Source of the DNA: Paraburkholderia ribeironis
GTDB lineage: Bacteria; Pseudomonadota; Gammaproteobacteria; Burkholderiales; Burkholderiaceae
Direction: 5' to 3'
Length of the DNA: 64,000 nucleotides
Assembly (NCBI RefSeq): GCF_900019265.1
Contig: NZ_CYGX02000071.1
Location: forward strand, 1 to 64,000
In this document: positions 8,722-17,686 of the stretch, piece by piece
How the letters are laid out: every line of letters begins with the position of its first letter
Position numbering within the stretch: position 1 is the first letter of the stretch
Made by a program: the position numbers and the translations under genes
Notes under the pieces: model-generated
Database searches by the model: none
What the model was told of the DNA's origin: nothing
Seen by the model: the letters and a program-made list of their open reading frames with translations, nothing else

Positions 8722-9079
8722 ATGCAATTTGAAATCAGGGTGGCCGAGACAACAGACCTTTCGGTCGTGCGGCAGATCACTGAAAGGGCATGCAGTTTGG
8801 GTTCCGGATCCCGGATACCCTCCACCGCCTGTTACAGAAGATCACACCTCACGCATCGCACGTGATGAGGTTATCCTGGGTTGTGAGCAAGGCAAAGTGG
8901 TGGGCCTCATCGTCGTTGAACCTGGCGATGGACATGATCGGATTTTCAGTGTCGCTGTCGATCCTGACCACGCCGGGAATGGGATCCGCCCTCGCTTGAT
9001 TGCGAACCCTTACCGCGGTAAAGGGCCAATGTGCTGGCAATACGGGAGTGAGCCCATTGGCCCGATACAGCGGACTTGA
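8722..9079 (+). pseudogene. GNAT acetyltransferase, frameshifted and truncated
   Basis: The start at 8722 follows GGAGG and reads MQFEIRVAETTDLSVVRQIT, a typical GNAT opening. After about 25 residues this frame becomes nonsense, and the family sequence resumes in another frame: VPDPGYPPPPVTEDH, then GKVVGLIVVEPGDGHDRIFSVAVDPDHAGNGI, which contains the acetyl-CoA binding beta-strand region. The normal RGxGxGxxLI loop is damaged (GNGIRPRLIA) and the last ~40 residues are missing. One frameshift near 8780-8790 and a C-terminal truncation explain the pattern. It follows the LysE gene directly. Confidence 0.7.
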
Positions 9080-9082
9080 TCG

Positions 9083-9274
9083 TCACTCCCGTTCCTTGCG
9101 CGTCTTCGGTTCTTCGGGTGGCCGGTCACGTCCGCGTTGCGCCGGCGCCCTCGTACACGCATCCGGGGGTGTGACATGGGTCACGTCGTGGCAGCAGCAC
9201 GCATAGACAGGAAATCCGTAGGCATTCGTGCCGACGATGGTCGTTGGCCCGTGTAGCGGGCACACCGCGTTCAT
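9083..9274 (-). CDS. small Cys/His-rich hypothetical protein
   Basis: A 63-residue polypeptide starting MNAVCPLHGPTTIVGTNAYG and containing CPLH, CCCHDVTHV and C residues that could bind a metal, then a highly charged tail rich in R, P and E. The gene has GGGAGG four bases before its ATG, a strong sign of real translation, and a composition different from shadow frames. I do not recognise a family. It is convergent with the broken acetyltransferase and could be a small zinc-ribbon-like protein. Confidence 0.45.
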   Translation of the reverse strand: MNAVCPLHGPTTIVGTNAYGFPVYACCCHDVTHVTPPDACTRAPAQRGRDRPPEEPKTRKERE

Positions 9275-9444
9275 GTCGCCTCCCGAAAATGGTCGTCAAC
9301 AGAGTTATATCTTACGCGCGGCTCGTCAGCCTGGCGCGAAGGCACACGACCGAAGAGACAGCCGCAGTCGGGGCATGAACGGCCGGTCAGGCATCTTCCC
9401 GGAACCCAACACGAAAGGACATGCCGGGCACTCCCCGATCAGCT

Positions 9445-9936
9445 TCACAGCAGGCCTCGTCCGAGTCGTGCTGCTTCGATCGCGGCGATGTCGATCTTTT
9501 TCATGGTCATCATCGCGTCGAATGCGCGCTTCGCTGCTGCGCGATCGGGATCGGTTACCGCCGCCGTAAGGGCGCGCGGTGTGATCTGCCAGGACACGCC
9601 CCATTTGTCCTTGCACCAGCCGCAAGCGCTTTCCTGACCGCCATGACGAACGATCGCGTCCCACAGGCGGTCTGTTTCCGCCTGATCGTCCGTCGCGATT
9701 TGAAAGGAGAATGCCTCGTTGTGCCTGAAATGGGGGCCACCGTTCAGCCCGAGGCAAGGAATGCCGATCACAGTGAACTCGACCATCAGGACGTCGCCCT
9801 GTTTGCCGTCCGGGTAGTCGCCCGGTGCCTCGTGGACCGCGCCGACAGCGCTGCCGGGAAATGTCTTCGCATAGAACTTTGCTGCGTCAAGGGCACCGCC
9901 TTCGTACCACAAGCAAATTGTGTTCTTGCTGCTCAT
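9445..9936 (-). CDS. VOC superfamily protein (PhnB/3-demethylubiquinone methyltransferase-like)
   Basis: A 163-residue protein of the glyoxalase/VOC superfamily, PhnB-like branch. It opens with MSSKNTICLWYEGGALDAAKFY, contains FTVIGIPCLGLNGG and the conserved HNEAFSFQI strand, and ends with DRLWDAIVRHGG and CGWCKDKWGVSWQI. Proteins of this type are often annotated as 3-demethylubiquinone-9 methyltransferase domain proteins, but most are not methyltransferases and their substrates are unknown. AGGAGA precedes the ATG at 9936, while an upstream frame to 10140 is not supported. It is followed by nothing on the same strand. Confidence 0.85.
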   Translation of the reverse strand: MSSKNTICLWYEGGALDAAKFYAKTFPGSAVGAVHEAPGDYPDGKQGDVLMVEFTVIGIPCLGLNGGPHFRHNEAFSFQIATDDQAETDRLWDAIVRHGGQESACGWCKDKWGVSWQITPRALTAAVTDPDRAAAKRAFDAMMTMKKIDIAAIEAARLGRGLL

Positions 9937-10155
9937 TTCGTGTCTCCTGGGGGGAATCGATGAGACGGCTACCGTCATACTATCGCCGCGGCCGCACGCT
10001 GGATACCACGGCAAAATTACGTTCGGCATCCGCTCTGACGTCGGGATTGAACGGTTGCCCGTTCCCGAACAGAATTCACGACTCGCCACACTTGTCGACG
10101 CGACAATACGCCCGGCTGGTCCACCGGTGGATCGCGTCAAGACCGCCGTCGCAGT

Positions 10156-11658
10156 CTACCCCTTGAGCAACATATCCCTGATCTTCCCAACCGCCCGAAG
10201 CGACAGAGCAGCGACGGTCAACGCAGGGTTGACTGCGGCAGAAGAAACAAACGGGCTCGCATCGGTGATAAACAGGTTTTCACACTCGTGTGCCTGCCCC
10301 CAACGATTTAATGGCGCGGTATTTGGATCATCGCCCATCCGAACGGTGCCGGACTGGTGACCCGGACCTTGACGCTCGAACAGCATCGAACCCGTGCGAT
10401 GAAATCCGGCATCTTGCAGGCAATCTTTCCAGCGCCTGGTCAAACGTCTGTGAGCCAGCATGTTGGTTCGATGGCCGAAATCGAGGACAAGCTTTCGTCC
10501 ATCCAGTCGCACGCGGTTTCGCTCGTGCGGAAGGTCTTCGCTATTCAGGAAGAAGTCGAGCGTGTGCTTGCTAATCCTGCCAAGCAACCACTCTGGAACG
10601 CGGGGAAGCCCCGCCTTCAGGATGGCGCCGTCAACGCGCCCAAGGGCCTGGATATTCCCAAGGGGCGGGCCGCCCGCTCCATCGGACAGATAGAAGTCGT
10701 TGATCGCGAACGTCTTCTGGTAAACCGAGTCGTTCCTGAAACGCCAGTCAAAGCCGATCACGATGCTTTGGTTATGCGCCATCAGGTTGCGGCCTACCTG
10801 TCCTGAACGGTTGATTGTGCGGTCGATATCGGACGCTAAAAGAATGGCTGCAGTCGGAATGGCACCCGCCGCAAGGACGACAACATCTGCACGCAAGCGC
10901 TGCGTTTGGCCATCGGATTCATACTCGACGCCGACCGCGCGTTTTCCGTCGGGGGAAAACAGTACCCTTTGCACCACGGCGCCACTGTTGATTTTCACAT
11001 TCGGATAGTTGAGCGCAGGGATCAGCGCGCAGTTCTCGGCGTCCATCTTGCCTTCCCGGGCGCCGGGAAAGCCATCCCAACCCGTCTTGCCGTGCTTGAG
11101 CCAGGTGCCAAGGTCAATGCCTAGCGGCAACGCACTGGGATGAAGGCCGATGGCTTCAAAGCGAGCACGCGCGTGCGAGATTGCTTTCTCATCGGGAACG
11201 GGCGGGTACGGCAGGTTGGTCTTGCGTGGCGGTTCGGTCGGGTCTTGCAAGCTATCGCCCCGAACCTGATACAGGCGTTCAGCCTGTTCGTACCACGGTT
11301 CCAGTTCAGCGTATCGAATGGGCCATGGAAGCGCATCGCCCTCGGCGTGGGACACGCCATCGAAATCACGTTCGCGAAAACGGTACAGGACACCACCGTA
11401 AAACTTCGTCATTCCACCATGGCAGAAACGATTGCCCGCTGCGAAGGCTTCGCCGTTAGGCAAATACCAGAACCCGTCCGCCTTGAAGTGATTGCGCTGG
11501 TAGACAGCACGAGCATCGCGATTGTGCGCACTCGGTGCGATTTGATAGCCTCGTTCGAGAATCGTTATGTTCGCTCCCGTTGGGGCAAGACCGAGCGCTG
11601 CGGTCGCTCCACCCATCCCAGAGCCAATGATGACAACGTCTGTCGTGGTTGTGGTCAT
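10156..11658 (-). CDS. GMC family FAD-dependent oxidoreductase
   Basis: A 500-residue flavoprotein. The dinucleotide fold is DVVIIGSGMGGATAALGLA at the N-terminus, a second FAD motif VVLAAGAIPTAAILLASDI lies near 270, and the GMC C-terminal domain ends with HQSGTVRMGDDP and NPALTVAALSLRAVG, which carry the active-site His/Asn positions of the family. It probably oxidises an alcohol or a sugar, with electrons passed to a quinone, cytochrome or oxygen. No cytochrome c or gamma subunit gene accompanies it, so it may be stand-alone. The ATG at 11658 is preferred to a GTG at 11694, though neither has a strong ribosome site. Confidence 0.88.
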   Translation of the reverse strand: MTTTTTDVVIIGSGMGGATAALGLAPTGANITILERGYQIAPSAHNRDARAVYQRNHFKADGFWYLPNGEAFAAGNRFCHGGMTKFYGGVLYRFRERDFDGVSHAEGDALPWPIRYAELEPWYEQAERLYQVRGDSLQDPTEPPRKTNLPYPPVPDEKAISHARARFEAIGLHPSALPLGIDLGTWLKHGKTGWDGFPGAREGKMDAENCALIPALNYPNVKINSGAVVQRVLFSPDGKRAVGVEYESDGQTQRLRADVVVLAAGAIPTAAILLASDIDRTINRSGQVGRNLMAHNQSIVIGFDWRFRNDSVYQKTFAINDFYLSDGAGGPPLGNIQALGRVDGAILKAGLPRVPEWLLGRISKHTLDFFLNSEDLPHERNRVRLDGRKLVLDFGHRTNMLAHRRLTRRWKDCLQDAGFHRTGSMLFERQGPGHQSGTVRMGDDPNTAPLNRWGQAHECENLFITDASPFVSSAAVNPALTVAALSLRAVGKIRDMLLKG

Positions 11659-11790
11659 GTTGAGTCGACTCGACTGATCAGGATAGAAGCTCACTGTGAC
11701 ACGGTGTAACTCTCGAGCGGCAGCTTATCTCAGCGTCCGCCCTCACGCCATGGTCACGACAATCTGGTCAAGTTGGTCCGGTCGACTACA

Positions 11791-11850
11791 CGTCGAACAG
11801 CGCGTCGAACAGCGCGTCGAACAGCGCGTCGAACAGCGCGTCGAACAACG
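11791..11850. repeat. tandem 12-bp repeat, five copies
   Basis: Five head-to-tail copies of CGTCGAACAGCG, the last with one substitution (CGTCGAACAACG), lie upstream of the ModA-like gene and downstream of the GMC gene's start. The unit length is a multiple of three, so overlapping ORFs of repeated residues (RCSTRCST) appear on both strands, but none has other signs of a gene. The 345-bp gap 11659-12003 otherwise holds nothing I recognise. Confidence 0.9.
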
Positions 11851-12003
11851 CTTAACAAACAGCGCCCGTCGACGGCGGTAGTGTGAAGCTGACCGGTTTG
11901 CGGCAGTCTCGCTGCCGCACCCAATGCCGGCTAACATCATGATTGGCATCCGGATTCGATGCAGGTCCGGACTGGATCATCCGATCGATATTGGGGCGCG
12001 GCC

Positions 12004-12801
12004 GTGACCACCGGCAAGCTGAGGATTCGCGCACTCGCATTCTGCGTAGCAGGTGCGTTACTAGGCTGCGGGGCCGCATTGGCAGACGAAGTCAAGGTGA
12101 TGATTTCGGGCGGGTTTGCGTCAGCCTATCGCGAACTGGGCCCGCAATTCGAGGAGGCGACCGGTCGTAAGCTAATCACCGTCTGGGGGGCCGCGGCGGG
12201 TACGGCCGCGAATGCGATCCCCGTGCGGCTTGCGCGCGGCGAGTGGGCCGACGTGCTGATCGTGGTCGGGTATGCGCTCGACCAGCAGATCAATGCCGGC
12301 ACGGTCTTGCCTGCCAGCAAGGTGGACCTCGCACGCTCGCCGATCGGCATGGTGGTTCGCGAAGGGACGCCGAAGCCGGATATCAGCTCGGCCGACGCAT
12401 TGCGGCGAGCGCTGCTCGCAGCGAAGTCGATCGTCTATCCGGACGACCCGACTGGCGTCTATGTCGGCGGCGAACTGTTCTGGCGTCTCGGCATCGCGGG
12501 GCGGATGGAGAGCAAGAGCCGCATGATTCCGGTCGCGCAGGTCGCCGATGCCGTCGCGAATGGAAACGCTGAGATCGGCATTCAGCAGGTCGTCGAACTG
12601 TTGCCGGTGAAGGGGGTGACGGTGGTCGGCAGTTTGCCCGCCGAAATGCAGAGGTACACGATGTTCTCCGGGGGCATCGCCACCAATGCGAAAAATCCGG
12701 CCGGCGCAGAGGCGCTGATCCATTTTCTGTCGTCGCCGGACGCGGCGCCCGCGATTGCGAGGACCGGGCTCGAACCGCTTTCGGCGACGCCAGCGAAGTG
12801 A
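12004..12801 (+). CDS. ModA-like periplasmic substrate-binding protein
   Basis: About 265 residues from a GTG at 12004 (in-frame ATG at 11959 is the alternative). A signal peptide (RIRALAFCVAGALLGCGAALA) precedes a periplasmic-binding fold of the ModA/extracellular solute-binding type: VMISGGFASAYRELGPQFEEATG, ARGEWADVLIVVGYALDQ, and later YPDDPTGVYVGGELFWRLGI and GNAEIGIQQVVELLPVKGV. Molybdate-binding proteins are the namesakes, but orphan members without ModB/ModC, such as this one, are widespread in Burkholderia and their ligands are unknown. No permease or ATPase gene is adjacent. Confidence 0.8.
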   Translation: MTTGKLRIRALAFCVAGALLGCGAALADEVKVMISGGFASAYRELGPQFEEATGRKLITVWGAAAGTAANAIPVRLARGEWADVLIVVGYALDQQINAGTVLPASKVDLARSPIGMVVREGTPKPDISSADALRRALLAAKSIVYPDDPTGVYVGGELFWRLGIAGRMESKSRMIPVAQVADAVANGNAEIGIQQVVELLPVKGVTVVGSLPAEMQRYTMFSGGIATNAKNPAGAEALIHFLSSPDAAPAIARTGLEPLSATPAK

Positions 12802-13079
12802 GCGAGAACGCGTGTCCTATGCGCCGTTTCGACCTGAGTGGCCGGCGACTTTCCGTAATCGGTCCATCATCTGCCGTTCGACCTTTCTCTCAAACTGACA
12901 TTGGAACGTCGGCTCCGCCCAGGACAACCGACGTCCGCAAGCTGATCGTAGCTGGCGCTTTTGTCGGTGTGATTGTCCGACGCAAGGAGACTCGTGGGTA
13001 TAAAAGTGCACGTTTCGTCGAAGCGTCAAGCATAGGTTGACGTTCTTGCGCTCCGCCTGACCCGCTTTGAGAGGTATCC

Positions 13080-14498
13080 ATGGACCGATTGCAAGGTTTG
13101 GCCGATCGCGCCAGCGCGTGGCCTCGAAGCGCGCTGGTCATGCTTTTCGCGACGGTCTGTCTTTCCTGCGGTGGAGGTGGAGGTGGTGGCGCGAGCGGAG
13201 CTGGCGCGAGCGGGGGAGCGAGCTCCGATGGAACATCAGGGAGTACTTCCGGTGGAACATCGGGAAGCACTTCCGGCGGAACATCGGGAAGCACTTCTGG
13301 CGGAACATCGGGAAGCACTTCCGGCGGAACATCGGGGAGTAGTACTGGAGGAACATCTGGTGGCACGGCACCGATCGCCGCGTCATCGGTCCCGTGGACC
13401 GGTACCTGGGCTGTCGCACCATGGATCACTGTTGCACAGGGCTTTAACAACCAGACCGTGCGCCAGATCGTGCACACCAGCATTGGCGGGTCTGCCGTGC
13501 GTGTGCAGTTGTCGAACCTTTACGGGAGCGCGCCAGTCGTAATCGGCAACGTTTATGTTGCCCTGCGCGACCGCGGTCCCACTACGGTCGCCAGCAGCAC
13601 CAGAACGTTGACGTTCGGAAGCCAACCAAGCGTGACGCTGCCCGCAGGTGCGTCAATCACAAGCGACCCTGTTCCCTTCGACGTGCCGCCACTCGCGGAT
13701 ATTGCCGTCAGCCTGTATCTGCCCGGCCAAATACCACCGCAGTCGACGGGCCACGACGGCTCGCTACAGGACGTCTATGTCGCGCCGGGCAACCTCGGTG
13801 CCGATCCAAGCTTCACCGGCTTCACCACTAACCCTGCCGGTCAGGCCTACTATTTTTTGACGAACGTCGATGTCCAAAACGCGCAGGCAACGGGCGCGGT
13901 GGTGGCATTCGGCGCGTCGATCACCGAAGGGAGCGCATCCAGCAGCAACGCTAATCGCCGCTGGACGAACGATCTTGCCGTGCGCCTGTTCAACGCCGGC
14001 ATGTCGGTCGGTGTGCTGAACGAGGGAATCAGTGGCAATAACTTTTTAACCGATGGCGGGGGCCAAGCGGGCCTCAATCGCTTCAATCGCGACGCGTTGG
14101 CCCAACCGGGAGTGAAGTGGACTATCGTCTCCGACGATGCCGTCAACAACCTCAATACCCCGGCACCAGCCAGCGCGCAGGATCTGATCGCCGCGTATCA
14201 ACAGTTGATCGCCCGTGCGCATCTGGTCCATGTCAAAGTTATCTGCTCTACGCTGACACCGTTTCGCGGCACGCCGTTCTGGACACCCGCGATCGAAGCT
14301 GCACGCGAAGAGATCAACGCGTTTGTGCTGAGCCCGTCGAGCGGCTGCGATGCGGTGCTGGACCAGGCTCGCGCCGCGAGCGATCCCGCCGACCCAGCCT
14401 CTTTCCTGCCGGCTTTTAACAGTGGCGATAACCTGCATCCGAACGACGCTGGCATGCAGGCGATCGCCGATGCATTGGACCTCAATAGCCTCAAGTGA
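13080..14498 (+). CDS. SGNH/GDSL-family hydrolase, predicted lipoprotein
   Basis: A 472-residue exported protein with a lipobox at LSC (Cys30), a glycine run, a repeated GTSGSTSG linker (residues ~51-92), a beta domain (WTGTWAVAPW...) and an SGNH hydrolase domain. The catalytic serine is S280 in AFGASITEG, where the usual Asp of GDS is Ala. Block II is NEGISGNN and the catalytic dyad is D450/H453 in SGDNLHPND. The stretch at ~350-357 (IVSDDAVNN) departs from the usual GxND block. It may be an esterase acting on extracellular polysaccharide or lipids. It is alone, with the racemase gene convergent downstream. Confidence 0.85.
   Translation: MDRLQGLADRASAWPRSALVMLFATVCLSCGGGGGGGASGAGASGGASSDGTSGSTSGGTSGSTSGGTSGSTSGGTSGSTSGGTSGSSTGGTSGGTAPIAASSVPWTGTWAVAPWITVAQGFNNQTVRQIVHTSIGGSAVRVQLSNLYGSAPVVIGNVYVALRDRGPTTVASSTRTLTFGSQPSVTLPAGASITSDPVPFDVPPLADIAVSLYLPGQIPPQSTGHDGSLQDVYVAPGNLGADPSFTGFTTNPAGQAYYFLTNVDVQNAQATGAVVAFGASITEGSASSSNANRRWTNDLAVRLFNAGMSVGVLNEGISGNNFLTDGGGQAGLNRFNRDALAQPGVKWTIVSDDAVNNLNTPAPASAQDLIAAYQQLIARAHLVHVKVICSTLTPFRGTPFWTPAIEAAREEINAFVLSPSSGCDAVLDQARAASDPADPASFLPAFNSGDNLHPNDAGMQAIADALDLNSLK
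13230..13349 (+). repeat. 24-bp coding repeat in the SGNH lipoprotein
   Basis: Five tandem 24-bp units begin GGAACATCGGGAAGCACTTC and encode GTSGSTSG, with a partial sixth unit following. Units differ at a few synonymous or conservative positions, so the array has been kept in frame while drifting. It forms a flexible linker between the lipidated N-terminus and the catalytic part, and its copy number is likely to vary between strains. Confidence 0.92.
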
Positions 14499-14536
14499 CG
14501 AGGTGTAGTGCGGCAACGGCGAGCCACCAGCCACCG

Positions 14537-16066
14537 CTAGCCGTACGCGCTTTCCACGCCAAGCCGGCCCCCAAGCCTCCCCACCGCCGGCATCGCCACC
14601 CCCGATGCCGCATCATGTGCGTGCCCACCCAGCGCATACGCGACGCAACGTCTTGCCAGCACGTCGGTCGGATCGACGAGCCGTACCATCCGGCCACCCG
14701 GGCACGCCAGCACCGCGTCGCGCAATAGCAGCGGCAACTCGGTGCACGCCAGCACGATCACCTGCACGCCCTGCCCGACCAGGTCGTCGACCGCGACGGC
14801 GAGCTGGTCCACGCACTCGCCCGCTGTGTAGCCCGCCTTCGCGCCACACGGTCCGTAGATGGCGTTCATCAGGTGCGCCTGGGCAGGCGCTGTCGGCGCG
14901 ACCTGCCTGATGCCGCGCGCTTCGAGCGCCTGCTCGTAGACACAGCTCGCCAGTGTGCCCGACGTGGCCAGCACGCCGACTTCGCGCAAGCCCGGAAACG
15001 TCTCGCGCAGATAATCGGCGGTACAGGTCAGCATATTGACGATCGGAATGCCCAATGCCGGCTGGATCCGCTCGATGAACGCGTGCGCGGTATTGCACGG
15101 AATCGCGATCAGATCCGCACCACCTTCCTCGAGCGTCTTGCATGCGGCATACAGCGCGAGCGTCGGATCGTCGCCGTTGCCGAGCAGCGCGTCGGTGCGA
15201 TCCGGAATCTGCGGATTGTGCTCGATCATCAGCCTGATATGGTCCTGATCGCACGCGGCCGGCGTATTGCGCACCAGCTTGGCGAGGAAATCGACGGTCG
15301 CGGCCGGCCCGACTCCGCCCAGCACGCCCATCTTGACCCGCCGTTGCGGTTGCGAATACTGGGCCGTCGCCACATAGCGCGCGTAGACCTGGTTGGTATC
15401 GACGAGCGGCACCTCGAATGGACCGAGCGCCCGCTGCACGAGACCGATCTCGGCCAACCCCGGCACGATCACCTCGGCGCCCTGCGCGATCAGGTCCGCG
15501 CACGCTGCGCGCAACAACTCGACGGGCCGGCCAGACAGGCGGCCGTTCCTGATGCCCTCGTCGCCATACACGGCGCTCGTCACGCAATCGACACCCGTTG
15601 CGTGACGCGGATACAGCACGTCGAACCGACCGGCTTCGAAATAGCGCTCAAAAAGGCTGTTTTCACGGACCGCCGCGCAAGTCAGCACGCCGATGCGGCG
15701 CGCCGACACGAACGTGCTCCGCACGTGCGCCGCGAGCGCGGTCATGATGTTGGCGACCGGCACGGCGAGATTCGCCGAGAGTTCGTCGATGAAGGTATGA
15801 CTGAGGAAGCACGGCAGCACGATCGCATCGACACCGCGCTTTTCAAATCCGCGCATGAGGTCGAACACATGGATCCTGAACGCCGCATTCGCCGCATTCG
15901 CCGCGTGCGCCGCAACGGGCCCTTGCCACACGCGCGGCTCGAGCACCAGGTCGAAGGGCTGCGCCGCGCCGGAGCGGCACGAGAGGCCGCTCATCCTGCT
16001 CAGGATGTCGGCGCTGGCGAGCTGTGCCGTGCCCGTCACCACACCCAGCGAACGAAAGCGATGCAT
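14537..16066 (-). CDS. double-domain Asp/Glu racemase family protein
   Basis: A 509-residue protein consisting of two aspartate/glutamate racemase folds in tandem. The second domain has both catalytic cysteines, in AIPCNTAHAF (Cys324) and LACTELPLLL (Cys441), plus the GVLGGVGPAATVDFL opening. The first domain keeps a first cysteine (Cys86 in VLPCFLSH), but the second motif reads VPGLAEIGL, with Leu in place of Cys. So only the second half looks competent as a racemase; the first may bind substrate or be a different enzyme. The start at 16066 is supported by a GGGGG tract. It is the last gene of an operon with the MFS carrier, CaiB-type and acyl-CoA dehydrogenase genes. Confidence 0.85.
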   Translation of the reverse strand: MHRFRSLGVVTGTAQLASADILSRMSGLSCRSGAAQPFDLVLEPRVWQGPVAAHAANAANAAFRIHVFDLMRGFEKRGVDAIVLPCFLSHTFIDELSANLAVPVANIMTALAAHVRSTFVSARRIGVLTCAAVRENSLFERYFEAGRFDVLYPRHATGVDCVTSAVYGDEGIRNGRLSGRPVELLRAACADLIAQGAEVIVPGLAEIGLVQRALGPFEVPLVDTNQVYARYVATAQYSQPQRRVKMGVLGGVGPAATVDFLAKLVRNTPAACDQDHIRLMIEHNPQIPDRTDALLGNGDDPTLALYAACKTLEEGGADLIAIPCNTAHAFIERIQPALGIPIVNMLTCTADYLRETFPGLREVGVLATSGTLASCVYEQALEARGIRQVAPTAPAQAHLMNAIYGPCGAKAGYTAGECVDQLAVAVDDLVGQGVQVIVLACTELPLLLRDAVLACPGGRMVRLVDPTDVLARRCVAYALGGHAHDAASGVAMPAVGRLGGRLGVESAYG

Positions 16067-16242
16067 GATGTTTCCCCCGTCATTTTTGTTCGTCCGCCTT
16101 GATCGCAGGCGGCGTTGCGCGCTTGAGGATGACACCATGTCGAGCGCGCATGACGTGGGGTTAACCACGAAAACCCATTGCTTTGTGTTGCACGGGCGGC
16201 ACGGCCCGCACAACACCCTGCCTTACGTTACCTTACGCGACC

Positions 16243-17592
16243 TCACGCCGCCTCGGCCACACCGTGCGCCGCGCCGCGCTTGCGGCGTTCGAGCGTGCCG
16301 ATGCACACCAGCGAGATCCCGGCCAGCCAGCTGTAAAACACGGCGAGCGGCCACCATGCGCCCGGATAGCGGTGGGCGAGCACGGCGCCGATCAGTGGCG
16401 TCAGGCCGCCGGCCAACGCGGCGCACACCTGGTAGGACAACGAAATGGCCGAATACCGGACTCGCACCGGGAACGCGGTCGACATGAAGCCGGCCATCAC
16501 CGCGTACGAGCTCGACATGCACATCACCGCCAGCGCGATGCCGACGACGATCGCCACCGGCCGCCCGGTCGAGACGAGCGCGAACATCGGATACGGCGAC
16601 AGCATCGCCAGGCCCGCCGCGCTTTTCAGGAAGCGTCCAGTGCCGATGCGCTGCGCGAACCAGCCCGATCCCAACTGCGTGAACAACTGGATGAACGCGA
16701 CCACGAACAGGCAATCGAGAATCAGCGAACGATCGAGCCCGAGGGTCTGCGTCGTGTAATTGAGCATGAACGTGTTGACGAACCACGCGCCCGCCACGCC
16801 GATCACGTTCGCGCCCAGGCACAGCAGCACGGTGCGCCACGCATCGCGCAGCACTTCGGCGACCGGCAGCGCGGCCACCCGCCGTTGCGCCTTCAGCGCG
16901 CTGAACTCGGGCGATTCATCGACACCCGCGCGGATCAGCAGGCCGACCACCAGCAGCAGCGCGCTCGCGAGAAACGGCAGGCGCCAGCCCCAATCGAGAA
17001 ACGCGTCCTTGTCCATCGACGCCACTGCGCGAAACGCCAGCAGCGACAGGATCAGGCCCGCCGGACTGCCGAGTTGCGCGAACGACGCGAAGAACGTGCG
17101 CTTGCCTTGCGGCGCATGTTCGCTCGCCATCAGCACCGCGCCGCCCCACTCGCCGCCGATCGCGATCCCCTGCGCGACGCGTAGCAGCACCAGCAGCACC
17201 GGCGCCCACGTACCGGCACTCGCGTAGGTGGGCAGGAAGCCGATGCCGACCGTGCCGACGCCCATGATCGCGAGTGTCGCGACCAGCGCCTTCTTGCGGC
17301 CGATGCGGTCGCCCAGGTGGCCGAACACCAGGCCGCCGAAGGGTCGCGCGAAAAAGCCGACCGCGAAGGTGCCGAACGACGCCAGCGTAGCGAAGAACGG
17401 ATCGCTGCCGGGAAAGAACAGCTTGCCGAATATCAGCGCGGATGCGGTCGCGTAGATATAAAAGTCGTACCACTCGATGGTGGTGCCGACGAACGCGGCG
17501 GCTGCCGCGCGGGTGGGTTGTGCGGTGCGTTGTCCGGCGGGTTGCCCAGTGTATCGCCGGCTGGCGGCGTGATCGTCTGGCTCGCGATGCAT
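16243..17592 (-). CDS. MFS transporter, metabolite:H+ symporter (MHS) subfamily
   Basis: A 449-residue protein with about twelve membrane helices. Hallmarks of the MHS group (ShiA/ProP/KgtP relatives) are visible: TTIEWYDFYIYATASALIFG near 36, the loop GHLGDRIGRKKAL, VLLRVAQGIAIGGEWGGAVLM and QLGSPAG. These carriers import organic acids, betaines or aromatic acids with protons. GGAGACA lies before the ATG. It sits between the CaiB-type gene (gap 94 bp) and the racemase gene on the same strand, so it probably brings in the substrate activated by that CoA-transferase. Confidence 0.9.
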   Translation of the reverse strand: MHREPDDHAASRRYTGQPAGQRTAQPTRAAAAAFVGTTIEWYDFYIYATASALIFGKLFFPGSDPFFATLASFGTFAVGFFARPFGGLVFGHLGDRIGRKKALVATLAIMGVGTVGIGFLPTYASAGTWAPVLLVLLRVAQGIAIGGEWGGAVLMASEHAPQGKRTFFASFAQLGSPAGLILSLLAFRAVASMDKDAFLDWGWRLPFLASALLLVVGLLIRAGVDESPEFSALKAQRRVAALPVAEVLRDAWRTVLLCLGANVIGVAGAWFVNTFMLNYTTQTLGLDRSLILDCLFVVAFIQLFTQLGSGWFAQRIGTGRFLKSAAGLAMLSPYPMFALVSTGRPVAIVVGIALAVMCMSSSYAVMAGFMSTAFPVRVRYSAISLSYQVCAALAGGLTPLIGAVLAHRYPGAWWPLAVFYSWLAGISLVCIGTLERRKRGAAHGVAEAA

Positions 17593-17686
17593 GTCGGTGT
17601 CTCCAAGATCATTGTTCTGAATGGCGCGGCGCGTCTGTGTGTCGTCTGTGTAGCGTCTGCGTGCCGTCGCCGGGATGCCGCAAGCG

